Below are positions 10,185 to 21,324 of a stretch of DNA of 64,000 nucleotides, piece after piece. A model generated the notes under the pieces. It had not been told where the DNA came from and ran no database searches. It saw only the letters and a program-made list of their open reading frames with translations. The stretch is taken from positions 1 through 64,000 of the forward strand of contig NCSJ02000230.1 of NCBI GenBank assembly GCA_002812745.2. The letters are read 5' to 3'. Position 1 is the first letter of the stretch. Every line of letters begins with the position of its first letter. The position numbers were made by a program, and so were the translations under genes. The DNA comes from Scytalidium lignicola. Its lineage: Eukaryota > Ascomycota > Leotiomycetes.

Positions 10185-10440
10185 TCAACCCGGAGGGCGG
10201 TCAGGGACGGATTCTGCCACTGCACTCACTGGATTAGGAACGTCCAACTTACGTAGTGTCATATAATCGATACCATTCTCTAAGAGAAACCTGACTACAT
10301 CATCTCTGCCCTATAAAGCAACTTCTATAAAAAGTATATGACCTTTAGCATTTACATTTGAAATGGCTGTACTAACATTATACAATAATTTCATAATGTT
10401 AATATAACCTTTTAAAATGCATAGTAAGTAAATTAGGCTC
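10185..10440 (-). pseudogene. Ankyrin-repeat protein, C-terminal fragment
   Basis: One frame reads GYINIMKLLYN, VNAKGHILFIEVAL, a TAG stop, then GRDDVVRFLLENGIDY and MTLRKLDVPNPVSAVAESVP, closing with TGA at 10185-10187. This is one to two ankyrin repeats (G-x-x-N/D-I/V-V-x-L-L) with a natural-looking tail. The TAG lies where a Gln codon is likely, so RIP (C-to-T) probably killed it. Upstream it runs into DNA next to a Helitron-type helicase relic; the two may be parts of one captured or disrupted unit. Confidence 0.65.
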
Positions 10441-10528
10441 CATACGTCGAATTTACTTAAGGATTGAAGCGAGGCCACCCACGTGATCGATTTTAGCTCC
10501 TCAAATATCACAATTCGCAATTTAGGCC

Positions 10529-10594
10529 AAAACGCTCAAATCCGTAGAGTTTTCTGAAACGCATGCTAATTGCCTATTTAGGAATAGCTTATCC
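10529..10594. repeat. Copy 1 of a shared ~65-bp sequence (pairs with 30906-30971)
   Basis: In reverse complement this stretch shares an identical 25-bp core (10529-10553) and a similar flank (GCAATTAGCAT, AGCTATTCC) with 30906-30971. Both copies can be read in frame as an ENSTDLSVL peptide. It lies just past the stop of the helicase relic, where a Helitron 3' terminus would be expected, but the Helitron end is not proven. Confidence 0.6.
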
Positions 10595-10615
10595 CGTGAT
10601 CTTTCCTTCGAATTG

Positions 10616-11400
10616 CTACTCCTCCACCTCCACATGACGCTCCGCTGGCCCTCCGGGGGCCATTGCCATGAGGGCCAACCTTTCTAGGCTTCCTGAACTC
10701 CCTGAACTCCCTGAACTCCCTGAACTCCCTGAAATCCTTGAACTCCCTGAAATCCTTGAAATCTGTACGTGTTGAGCTTTACGTTGCTGTATATCAGCAT
10801 GCCTCCATCTCTGAGTATTGGTCTCCTTTGCCTTAAACCTGCTATAATCGAACGATTCCTCAAACAGCAACCTATCCAACGTTTTGACCCTTGAAACAGC
10901 TACATATGACAGACCTAGTGCAAAATCCTTATCCACCAGATTTAGTACAACCTTCTCAACTGTTATTCTTTGTGATTTGTGTATAGTTATAGCATAAGCA
11001 ACCATTAAAGGGAATTGTACACGTTAACAGACTGTAGAATCATGGACAAACTCCCTGGTAAACCTGAATATCAGTACTGAATTACCTTCTAAGAATAGCT
11101 TTAAATAGTTGTTAAACTCTACTAATATCATAAACGGTAACTTCTTTCAAAAATCTACTATAGTTGCAATCCACTGAATATCTTGAACTGTACTAATTGC
11201 ACTATTCACCAAGCTATTCTCCGTCTACAAGTTCTTTGTAAGTATAACTTTTGCTCTAATATACAATAATAACTTGTTATGTAAGTTCTCAACTTCGTCA
11301 GAAGTAAGTTTTAATGTAATTAAAAGCTTATTAATCGTATAAATCAGCAAGATAAATACTCGAAGATCTTGTAACTTTTATTTATTAAATTGAAATACAT
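10616..11400 (-). pseudogene. Helitron-type PIF1-like helicase, C-terminal part
   Basis: From about 11330 downward the minus strand reads SDEVENLHNKLLLYI, AKVILTKNL, TENSLVNSAISTVQDIQWIA, LEGNSVLIFRFTREFVHDS, then VAYAITIHKSQRITVEKVVL and FALGLSYVAVSRVKTLDRLL. These are the late motifs of superfamily-1 PIF1-like helicases as found in fungal Helitrons (THKSQG-like motif V, VAVSR motif VI). At least four in-frame stops precede the last 129 codons. The open tail includes a Ser/Gly-rich stretch encoded by a 9-bp tandem repeat. The element would run to higher coordinates, where RIP has erased readable domains. Confidence 0.75.
10692..10763. repeat. 9-bp minisatellite, eight units
   Basis: Eight tandem units of CCTGAACTC with variants CCTGAAATC and CTTGAACTC. 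On the minus strand it is read in frame in the helicase tail as a Gly-Ser-Ser type repeat with Ile/Arg variants. Confidence 0.9.
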
Positions 11401-14201
11401 TAGCCNTTTTTACTATATATTCGAAGAACATTACTAAAGGAATTAACTTCTCTAGTTCTTAACTGGTGTTGAACATATAAAATTAATGTCTTCTAGTATG
11501 ATATTAACACTGAGAAGTGTTGAAGACNTTTTAAGAGCATCTTNAAAAGTTTTATTACTTTACTGAATTACCTTGTTAACGTATAATCACATTTAATTTA
11601 ATAGTTTAATTAAAAGTTTAATATGCAGTTTGACCTTGAATATCTTCTACTGAAGATATAACAGCTAATTTAGCAAAAAGAAGCTTGTTATCAATAAGAG
11701 AAAGTTGGAAAAAGTTTTTAAAAAGTATAATATTCAAACTTCTAAAACTAATTGCTGATTGTTGAAAAAAGATTTAACAACACTGTTAATCTAAAAAAGA
11801 CAATTGTTATAGGCTAACTATAGATTTCTTGTCAATTATAAAATACTTATAAAATTTAAAATAACTTTGTACAGTTGTAAGAGCTAAATTTAATAGTAAA
11901 GTAAACTTTTTTTCTTTATTAATAATTAAAATAAAAAATGTATAGTTTTTCCAGATATCTTATAAGCAACAACATTTGTAAGAGTTATTTTAAATATTAG
12001 ATTTAATTGTTTATAAGTAATAGCTAATTCCTAGAATTTACTTGAAAGAAGTTAAATAATATAAAACTTATTAGTTCTAACTTTCTTATCTACTTGTAAA
12101 AGTAACTGTAAAAGCTGTAATTTAGTAATATTCAAGGTATTATAATAATAATTAACAACTAATTCAAAGATCTGACATTGTTTACTTTAAAGTATATTAA
12201 AAAGACGTTAAGAAGCTTGATTTACTGTTATTTCAGCTAGATTAGCTTGTATTTGGCCAATCTACTACTTTTCATCTAAAAACAAGTTAATAACATGTAT
12301 AAACTAATCATATTAATTAATATTACAAAAGTTAAGTTGTTCAGAGTCTACTAACCTATTATTCAAGTTGTTTGAAAGTTGCTTTGTTATTACTTGTTAT
12401 ATAGTTTATAATTCTTCTTTTATAACTATTAAATTAGTTAAAGTTTTAAATTCATCTTCGTTAAGCTGTTCAAATGTGTTATCCAAGTTATTTAACTTAT
12501 AATTATAATAGTTTTGAATATAATTTTAATAAACTTCTTTTCAATTGTTAAATTAACCTTTTAAGCTTTTAATTAATCGAAAAGGATAGTAAAGAACTAT
12601 TTTAATATAACAAAAGTCTTTAAGTTAATCTTCAATTGTTTTATAAAGTGAAAAGTAATTTAAAAGCTATGTTTTTACTTTAAACTTTCTTTTATAGATA
12701 TTATAGTTATAATTGTATAAGTAATTAATATATATAAGATTTTTTACAACTTTAAAGCAATTAATATACTTTCTTAACAATAACTTATTGTTAACTACTT
12801 CCTTATCTTCAATAATAATAAAAATTGATTAATCTTTAAAAGGCTAACAATTTACAATTATTACTGTTCTTAATTGATTGACTAAAAGAAGGTTTAACAG
12901 AAGATAATAAACCTTTTAAACACTTTAATCTTGTTTACTTATTAACTTATTTATAAGCTTAAAAACTAAAGATAACAATAGTTTAATGTTGTTAACTTAT
13001 AAAAAACATTATTTTAAAAGATTAGTATATAAAGTAAACTTCTTCTCTTCCTTCGAAATATACTTAACTATATAATTTATAACAGCTTATATTATTATAC
13101 AAAAAGTTATATTTGTATTTGTTAGCTAACTAAAAGTAAATTAACCAGTTATATACATTTAATCAAAGATAATCTTGTTTTAAAGTAAACATATAATGTT
13201 TTAAGTTTTAAAACTTATCAACAGTTAGCTTTGGTTATAACAGTTTTAAGAAGTAGAATTTACAAGTTTAAACCTTTAAATCTTTAAGCTTTTAAAAATA
13301 GTAAAAGTTAAAGCAAGTATATATTTAAAACCGATTTAAACAAGTTGTAAAGTAATTATTAATATTAGCTTATTGAATAGATAGTAAAAACATAAAAGAT
13401 ATTTTATTTAGTCTATATTTTAGATTAGAGTATATAACATCAATATATACATTTTAAAATTGTATAAACGTTTTTCGAACAGCTTTAATTAAAAGCTTTT
13501 TAAAAGAGTTTCTTTTAAGTTATACAAACTTATAATTATAAGTTAAACTATAATCTTGTTATTCATATTAGTTTTACTAATCTTATATGTTAAATTTAAA
13601 AGTTAAAACTTTATTTATAAAAACGGTAAATCGACAATAAAAGTAGAAAGCAATAATATAAGGATTATTCTTTAAATTATCTTTGAAAAGTTTAATTTGT
13701 TTAATAAAAGTAATTGTATATTACTTTTTGTACTTTAATATATACTTGTAAAGAGAATTTTAGTAGTAATTAACTATTAAAAAAGTAAAAAATAAGTTAA
13801 GTCTTTTTAAATGACAAAGATAATTATTAAGCTTAAATCTTTTATTATTTTAAAATGGTTATATATTTTGAAGGTTGTTAGCAAACTAAAAGATAAAGTT
13901 TAAAAGTGATTAAACTTCTAAAAAAGTTAACATCTGTAAAAACTATTAGTAAATCTTCGATTTAAATGTTTAAAATACTAGAGTTTTAAGCTTATTCTAC
14001 TTCTTCAAAGNTTTTTTAAATCAATACTTTAAGATATTAGTGTAAAATAGTTCTTTTAAATGTAATAATTACTTCGAGTTCTAATTTGTATATATATAAA
14101 AGTGTTAAAAACTATATATTGAAAACTATTAAGAAAATAGAGTACAAAGGAAATCTTATAACCTTTGTTCTTAGATCATATAATTATATAATCTATATAA
14201 T
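11401..14201. other. Strongly RIP-degraded DNA, no readable gene
   Basis: About 2.8 kb of very AT-rich, TA-rich sequence with stops in all frames. It directly continues the helicase relic and most likely contains the rest of that element, but I could not recognise Rep or helicase core motifs. Two N positions flank homopolymers at about 11406 and 11528. Confidence 0.5.
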
Positions 14202-14548
14202 TGTTACAGGTTTTACTTAATAAGCTGATTAGTGTAAGCTTAAGGCTTAGTATACAGAAGGTGTACATAGAGAACCTAACAATCAAAGGTTACATGATGA
14301 AATCCTGAGATCCTTAAAGGACTCTAGAGGACTCCAAGGACTCTAGAGGACTTCAAAGGGTCTAGCAAGATTTCATTATCTATATAAGCACATTATAAGA
14401 ACATGAGAGTAGACTCCTCATGTTCAACCTAAATACATTACTAGATCCTACCCTTGACTTAATTGCTTATATCATACATTTCCATTGTCCTTGAACATCT
14501 ACCTTACCCTTAGTTATCCAATAACCTAGATAGCGTAGTTTTGTAACA
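14202..14548 (+). repeat. Gypsy-A 5' LTR
   Basis: 347 bp from TGTTACAGG to GTTTTGTAACA. Differences from the 3' LTR are mostly transitions. It contains TATATAAGCACATTATAAGA, a likely promoter TATA region. Confidence 0.9.
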
Positions 14549-14569
14549 TTTTGAACACCACCTATCTTG

Positions 14570-17500
14570 ATGAATCAGGATTTGGAAACAAACATACTGG
14601 TAGATAACAACAACGAACAGCCTGTAGAAGGTTCTGAAGCAGGCTCTGAGGAAGAATCTGAAGAGGGATCTGAGGAAGTATCTGAGGAAAGTTCAGAAGA
14701 TAGTTCTGAAGAAGATCAAGGTGAGAGTTAAACTATTGAGGAAACTAACATTTAGGAGGGAGTGTTAGAAGAAGTTGTTATGCCACCAAAGCAATCTACA
14801 AGGTCAACAGAAGGATCAACTGTTGGAGAATCGTCAAGAGCTTCAAGGAAGAAGCTAACACCTCCATTACCTAAACCCAAGATGGAATCAATTCAAGTAC
14901 CAAGAGCTCCAAGCCTGGACCCTGATCCAGACTTGGAACTAGAAAATGACATTAAACAAATTCTAATAGTGACATCTAGAGAAGTCAAAATCGCTAGGCT
15001 AGACTTGTTCTATGGGGATAGAAAGAAGCTTAAGGTGTATCTTGCTCAAACAAGAACTTATTTAGTATTAAATGATCACTTGTTGCTTGGAGACATGCAT
15101 AAGGTTCTGTGGGCGTCAACATATCTGAGAGGGGTAGCTAAGACGTGGTTTTAACCCTTTAAAGATAAGTAGTTTGCGACGAACAGAGGAATGACAAACT
15201 AGAGGGTAAGAAACATTATTAGAAGTTGGGAAAACTACACAGGTAAACTCAAATACTTGTATGGGGATGTTGACGAGAAAAGGAATGTTGAAAGACGTCT
15301 GGCTCACCTTAGACAAACCAAAAGCCCTAGTGAATATGTAATGCTTTATTGCCAGTATGCAGTATCAGTCAATTGGGGAGAGGAAGTGTATATGCATCAG
15401 TTTAAGATTGGTTTGAAGGACTTGATCAAAGAGGAATTATACTGACGACTGGCTGTTAAAACACTGGATGCTCTCATTGACTTGTCTATCAAGATCAGGA
15501 ATGAACAATACAAGATGATCTTGGACAAGAAGGGTGGATCTTACTTTAACAGAAGAAAGACCAACGGAAGAAAGGATCAAGGAGACCTTATAGAGTTGAA
15601 TGTTATGAAGAAAGCAAAGACCTTCAAAAGGAAAGGAAAGAAACACTTTGAAGGAAAAAGTAAGAAAGGAAATTCCTTTGGAATTTCCCTTGAGGAACTT
15701 GACAAGAAAAGAAAAAACAAGTTATACTTTAAGTACAAACTTCTTGGACATATAGCCAATACCCATAAGAAAGACAACAAGTTGAGTTCGTCAGTTAAAG
15801 TTAGGGCTATAAGAATTCTGAGAATCATGGATATCTTGTCAGAGTCTTCAGAAGAGGAAAGCTTGGACAAGGGAAGGAACTCCTTAGAGGAAGAAGAGGA
15901 ACAACCGAATTTAGTAACCATACTAGAGATCACTGTTGAAACTGACGTGGATGAGATAGCAATGACAAGGATCCTGGAAACAGGTTCTGTACTAATAAGA
16001 AGGACTTGGCATAAGGGATACCCTTGGAATCAAGGAGAGGTTGTTAGCCTAAATAGATAGAGATTTATGCTAGGAGTCAGTAGAATCTGGATAATTATGC
16101 TGGTAGAGTTTAAGGCTATACTGACAGAGTAGTATCTTGTTTCTGGAGAATTATTAGTCTTGAAATATTACCTCACGATTGGCATAAGAGGGTTAAGAGG
16201 ATAGGAAATCCTGGACAGGAGTTAACTCTATAGAACTGTGTAGTAAGAATAAATGACTATCGAGGAATAAGAACTTGATCTTGAAGATCTTGCTTTAATC
16301 TATGAGACTAACTTACAGAGTATTGTTATAAAGAAAAGATTATGCGAAATCCTCTTATTAATAGAAAGGACTTAAATCCAAGATGATTTTGATCAGATGC
16401 TTGAGGATGCTTGGATGGTAATTGAAGAAGGGTTAAGCCATGTTGTATAAGGATAATATAACATTCAACATAAAGGACTTCTGATGATAACTTTCTGGCA
16501 AGACCATTTAGAAGTAGAAACACAGCACAGAGAAATCTAAGGTTTGGGAAAGTCAATAGAACAACTACTAGAAGCTGAACAATATCATACTTAACAAGAA
16601 TGAAGGGAACTAGTTGAGATTGTTGTTGAACAAGCTAACTAGGATGAAGAAGCTTTACTTATAGTTAATGAATTAGAAGAAGATTCACTACCTTTGGAAG
16701 TATTGATTGTATTACCAGGAGAGGATGAACTACTACAAAGGATTAATAAACAGTTCAACCAGGAAGTAGTAATGCACCTTTTGAATTCTGTAGAAAGAAT
16801 TCCTGTGATAAATAATGTTTTTATCACTGAAATAAGAGAATGTCTTGAAAATGAAATGGCAGAATAAGTACAAGATGCATACGCTTTTATAAACAATAGA
16901 AGCCTAGATGGACCAAGACTATGAAATCTTAATGAAAGACAAGTAACATTATTTAAGGAACTTCAGGAAAACGCCAAAGATCTTGAAATTAGAGATGATG
17001 TATTAGTTGACAGTGCTGGAAACGTTAATCTTTATTCTATGAACAGTGAAAGTTCATTATATATCAATATAATGTTGTGTGGAAAGCCAGTGAGGGCTTT
17101 GATCGATTTGGGAGTTGAAAGGAACTTCATCAGTGAACAAGTCGTAAAACGACTTAGACTTAGTATAAAAGTCAAAGACAACAGTTATTTAATATCGTTA
17201 GCAAACAGTACTAAGGTTCAGAAGTGTATTAACGTTCAAACTCAGAACTTAGATATAAGGTATGGTAAAAGCTATCAAGAAAGGATATCTTTTGATATTA
17301 CAAGGTTAAGAACATATCAGGTTATATTAAGAATCAAATGAATGAGAAAGTATAATCTAATAATTGATTGGAGAACAAGTATAATTACCTTCTTAGAAGA
17401 AACTATGTCTTTAAGAGTTGTCCATGTCGACGAAACCATGAAACATATTCCTGAGGAATATTATGAATAACTAAAGTTATTCACAGAAAGACCTGATGAT

Positions 17501-20491
17501 TTGGCTTTATCTAAGTACAAACCATAAGATTATAAGATAAAGCTCAAAGAGGGGTTTAGACTAGCCTACAGACTAATTTATTGAACAACTCTTGCCGAGG
17601 ATAAGGCGATGAAAAAATGGTTGCTTGAGAAAATGGTGCTTAGAAGTCTGTACAAAGAAGGTCATAGTGAAGTTGGAGTACTATTGCATTATGTGAAGAA
17701 GGGAGACGATCTGTTGGGACGACCTTGTGGTAACTACAGACACTTGAATAGTAGAACTGAGAAAGATTAATACCCTTTATTGTTGATAGATTCAATGATG
17801 GACAAGTTGAAGGGAGTTGTCATATTCACCAAACTGGACTTATGGTCAGCGTTTAATCTGGTTAGGATTAAAAGAGGTAATGAATGGAAAGTTGTTATTC
17901 GAACAAAATACAGATTATTTGAGTTATTGGTTATGACATTTGGTATGACCAATGCTTTAGCAATGTAACAAAGAATGATAGACTGAATATTAGAAAAATA
18001 TTTGGAGAAATTTGTAATGGTATATCTTGATAATATAATCATATACTTGAAGAGTATCAAAGAACATACAGAGTATGTTAAGCTTATTCTACAAGTGTTG
18101 TGGGAGGTAGGATTGTGCTGTAAACTGGTAAAATGTAAATTCTACAAGGAACAAGTTCAGTTCCTAGGACATTGTATTTCTGGAGAAAGAATAGAAACCC
18201 TTAATGACAAGATTCAGGCAATTAAAGAATAAGAACCACTTAAGACTGTTAAGTAACTACAGAGTTTCTTGGGGTTAACTAACTATTACCAGAGATTTGT
18301 AAAAGACTATTCCAAGATCTTCATGCCATTGACTGAACTCATGAAGAAGGATCAAGCCTATGAATGGAATGATGTTGCGAAGGAAGCATTCTAAAGCATT
18401 AAGGATACCTTTGTGAAAGGAGATTTCTTGGGAATCTTTGATCTAGAGAAAGGAATAAGAATTGAAATTGATGCCTCTGATGTAGCATTAAGAGTTATGC
18501 TATTACAATCATAACAGATCAGTAAACGATATTACTAAGTACCATTGGCATTTTGGTCAAGAAAGTTGAACGTTGTTAAAAGAAATTATCAAACATCAGA
18601 TAAGGAGATGTTAACCATTGTAAAAGCTCTAAAGCATTGAAGAGTGTATACTATTGGATCCAGTAAGATAGTTGATATACTTTCAGATCATCATAACCTT
18701 TAATACTTCATAACAACCAAGTAGTTAAATGCTAGACAAGTATGATAAGCAAAGAAATTGTTTGAATACAATTTTAAGATTACTTATGTTAAAGGCAAAG
18801 ACAATAGGAGAGTAGATGCTCTAAGTTGGAAACCTAAGTACTCAGCTAAAGAAAAGGAGGAAAGTGAACCTATATTAAAGGAAGATGAGAGTGGATTCTT
18901 AGTATACAATAGAGGGCAACTTATGGCTATCATAACAGTAACGGACAAACATTAAGCTAATCGAATTAGTAAAGCAACCAAGAGGGAAAGGGGGCAGAAC
19001 ACTTTACTAGACATGACTAGGGGTAAGTGAGAAAGAATTGAAAACATTTAATATAAGAACAAGAGACTATATATACCAATGAAATTAGCAGAAGAGTTTG
19101 TCAAAGAACAATATAGTTTGCTATACAACAGACATATAAGAGTAGCCTGATGTTATTACCAAATTAATAAGGATTACTTTATTGTAAAACTATAATCGAT
19201 AGTTAAGAAAGTAATCATAGAATGTAAAATCTGTAGAAAGGCCAAGAATCTTAGAAGGAAGCCTTAAGGACAATTACACCCTACATAGATACCTGACAAT
19301 CCATAGGAACTAATCAGATAAGATTTTATCGTGAAACTACTAGTTTCCATAAATCATACAACAAAGGTCAAGTATGACTCCATCTTTGTAGTAACTGAAC
19401 ATCGTACTAATTATGCAATATTTGAACTGTTCAAGGAGACTTAGGGAGTAAAAGAGGTAGTTGATATATTCCTACGAAGAATAGTATCTTAATAAGGATT
19501 GCCAAAACAGATAATCTCTGATAGAGATACTAGATTCACATCTAAGTTTTAGGAAACATTAATAGTAAGAATAGGAGTCAAAAGGAAATTGTCAACAGCA
19601 TAGCACCTACAAACCAACGGAAAAACGGAACGTTTAAACAGATGGTTAGAAGGATACCTCAGATGTTATGTCAACTATGATTAAGACAATTGGGTTGATT
19701 ACTTGCCAATAGCAAAGATGGCATATAATAGTATACTATATAAATCAACCAAGATCACTTTATTCTATGTGAACTACGAACAGGAACCAGAAGGATTCTG
19801 CACTGGACTAGAACTAGAATCCACAAGTAAATCGGCAAAGATCTGTATAAAACAAATAGAAGAAATGCAAGAAAGAATCGAGAACTTACTTCAATATACT
19901 AAGGAAAGAATAAAGAAGTACTATGATCGTGGATGCTTGATAGAACTAGTGTACAAAAAAGAGGATAAAGTTTATCTTCTTAGAAGAAACATCAAAACAA
20001 CAAGACTAAGTGATAAACTAGACTGGGTAAAGATGAGACTATACAAAATCGAAGAAGTCTATAAACCTTTAACATACAAATTAAAACTACCAACAACAGT
20101 TAAGATATATCTTGTTTTCTATGTTTCACTTCTTGAACTTGTACCTGAAAACGCCTAAACACTAATGCTAGAGGAAGTTGATCCAGAAAGAGAATACGAA
20201 GTTGAAAAAATCATTAGTCATAGAATGTATTATGGGAAATTGCAATATTTGGTTAAATAGATAGGATATCCAGAGAGTGAGAATGGATGGGAACCTACTT
20301 CTAACCTCATGAGCTATGAGAAGTTACTGAAGGCATATCGCCAAATTCATCTTAGAACAGATTTCCAGGCGATGGAATTGCAAGGTCGGAAAAGAAGGGG
20401 TCGGCAACAGAGGAAGAAGCCTTGCCTGCACAAGCAGAATGCAACTCTTCAAACAGTTTCTCTTGCCTCTTTTTCTCTTCCGCGGTGTTGA
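14570..20491 (+). pseudogene. Gypsy-A gag-pol with chromodomain
   Basis: Starts at ATG 14570 with an acidic Ser/Glu-rich leader. Gag is seen at 14762-15445 (LDLFYGDRKKLKVYLAQTRT, YLRGVAKTWF). The zinc-knuckle region near 15720-15765 reads LYFKYKLLGHIANTH, with Tyr and His where Cys are expected. Protease near 17100 reads ALIDLGVERNFIS, with Leu for the Ser of D-S-G. Reverse transcriptase spans 17560-18240 and has VYLDNIIIY in place of YLDD. RNase H is around 18450-18760. Integrase at 19090-20150 keeps ECKICRKAK of the zinc-binding part and later acidic residues (SDRDTRF, TNGKTERL). A chromodomain at 20170-20340 reads EYEVEKIISHRMYY and SENGWEPTSNL. More than twenty TAA, TAG or TGA codons interrupt the frame. 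The sense frame ends at 20491, overlapping the tail of the antisense ORF. Confidence 0.9.
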
Positions 20492-20891
20492 GTTCGTCCA
20501 AATACTTCAGGCCATGCCGGGCCATCTCATTCTTTTGCCGTTGAAGAAGAGCTTGTTGCTTTTGTAAACGAAGGATTTTGGCCATAGCTTCTTCTTCTTC
20601 TGCTTGTAGTCTGTCCATGGATTTTTCCAAGGACTCCTAGTCCTGGGAACAGGGAATGTTCTTATCCTAAGAATCAGAAGATACGTCGTAAGAACACTTT
20701 GTGTATACACACTCAGAATACCGCGAGGACTTCGAGAGGTCCACAATGCACTTTCGGTTCTCCTTGGAACAATAAGAATAAGGATCCATACTATCGCCAA
20801 TATCCTCAATAGTCAAAGCAAGAGTGACCCTCTCTCTTTTCTTTCTCTTGGGATCAGAAGGAAGGAAGGGGCAAGAACGCTTTGGGGGCAT
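20352..20891 (-). pseudogene. Antisense ORF of Gypsy-A: Cys motif plus coiled coil
   Basis: A single minus-strand frame runs from ATG 20891 to the TGA near 20352 (about 180 codons), interrupted only by two TAG codons near 20664 and 20637. It begins MPPKRSCPFLPSDPKRKKRE, a basic segment, followed by a Cys-containing region (SYCSKENRKC, SECVYTKC) and a charged, helical stretch (SMDRLQAEEEEAMAKILRLQ, then QQALLQRQKNEM and ELNTAEEKKRQEKLFEEL) that looks like a coiled coil. The Cys spacing resembles a small zinc-binding or C6-like motif with some Cys replaced by Tyr, as RIP would do. It lies between the chromodomain and 3' LTR, transcribed against pol. The function is unknown. I recall antisense accessory ORFs having been reported in some Botrytis retroelements, but I cannot confirm that here. 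Confidence 0.7.
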
Positions 20892-20969
20892 GTTGAAGAA
20901 AGAAAGGGATTGACGAACGAACGAAATAATTCATGACGACGAGTTAAGTGTCGGGGTGACGCTAGTGTA

Positions 20970-20981
20970 GAAAGGGGATAA
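20970..20981 (+). other. Gypsy-A polypurine tract
   Basis: GAAAGGGGATAA directly precedes the 3' LTR; the same tract precedes the LTR of the truncated copy at 5655-5666. It would prime plus-strand DNA synthesis. Confidence 0.75.
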
Positions 20982-21324
20982 TGTTATGGGTTTTACTTAA
21001 CAAGCTGATTGGTGTAGGCCTGAGGCTCAGTACAGAGAAGGTGTACATAGAGAACCTAACAATCAGANGTCANNTGATGGAGTCCTAGGATCCCTAGAGG
21101 ACTCCAGAGGACTCTAAGGACTCCAAAGGGTCTAGCAGGATTTCATTATCTATATAAGCACATTGTAGGAACATGAGAGTAGACTCCTTGTGTTCAACCT
21201 AAATACATTACTAGACCTTACCTTGGACTTAGTTGCTTGCTTGTGTATTACACGTTTCCGTTGTCCCTGAACATCTACCTTACCCCTGGCTATCCAGTGA
21301 CCTGGATAGCGTAGTTTTGTAACA
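20982..21324 (+). repeat. Gypsy-A 3' LTR
   Basis: 343 bp from TGTTATGGG to GTTTTGTAACA, with three N positions near 21068-21074. Its last base abuts the first base of the Gypsy-B copy. Confidence 0.9.

Larger units (their letters stand above)
14202..21324 (+). mobile_element. Gypsy-A: full-length Ty3/Gypsy chromovirus, inactive
   Basis: A 7.1-kb element with two LTRs (347 and 343 bp), each with TGTTA...TAACA termini. Internal order is acidic leader, gag, zinc knuckle, protease, reverse transcriptase, RNase H, integrase and chromodomain, the Ty3/Gypsy order with a chromodomain as in chromoviruses. A polypurine tract GAAAGGGGATA precedes the 3' LTR, and an antisense ORF occupies the space between. 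Flanks are ATAAT on the left and ATACT on the right, so a 5-bp target duplication is possible but imperfect. Many in-frame stops and altered catalytic residues show it is dead. Confidence 0.92.

Noticed and set aside
14549..14569. Primer-binding site for a known tRNA after the Gypsy-A 5' LTR
   Set aside because: The sequence TTTTGAACACCACCTATC does not show a clear complement to a tRNA 3' end that I can name, so no call was made.
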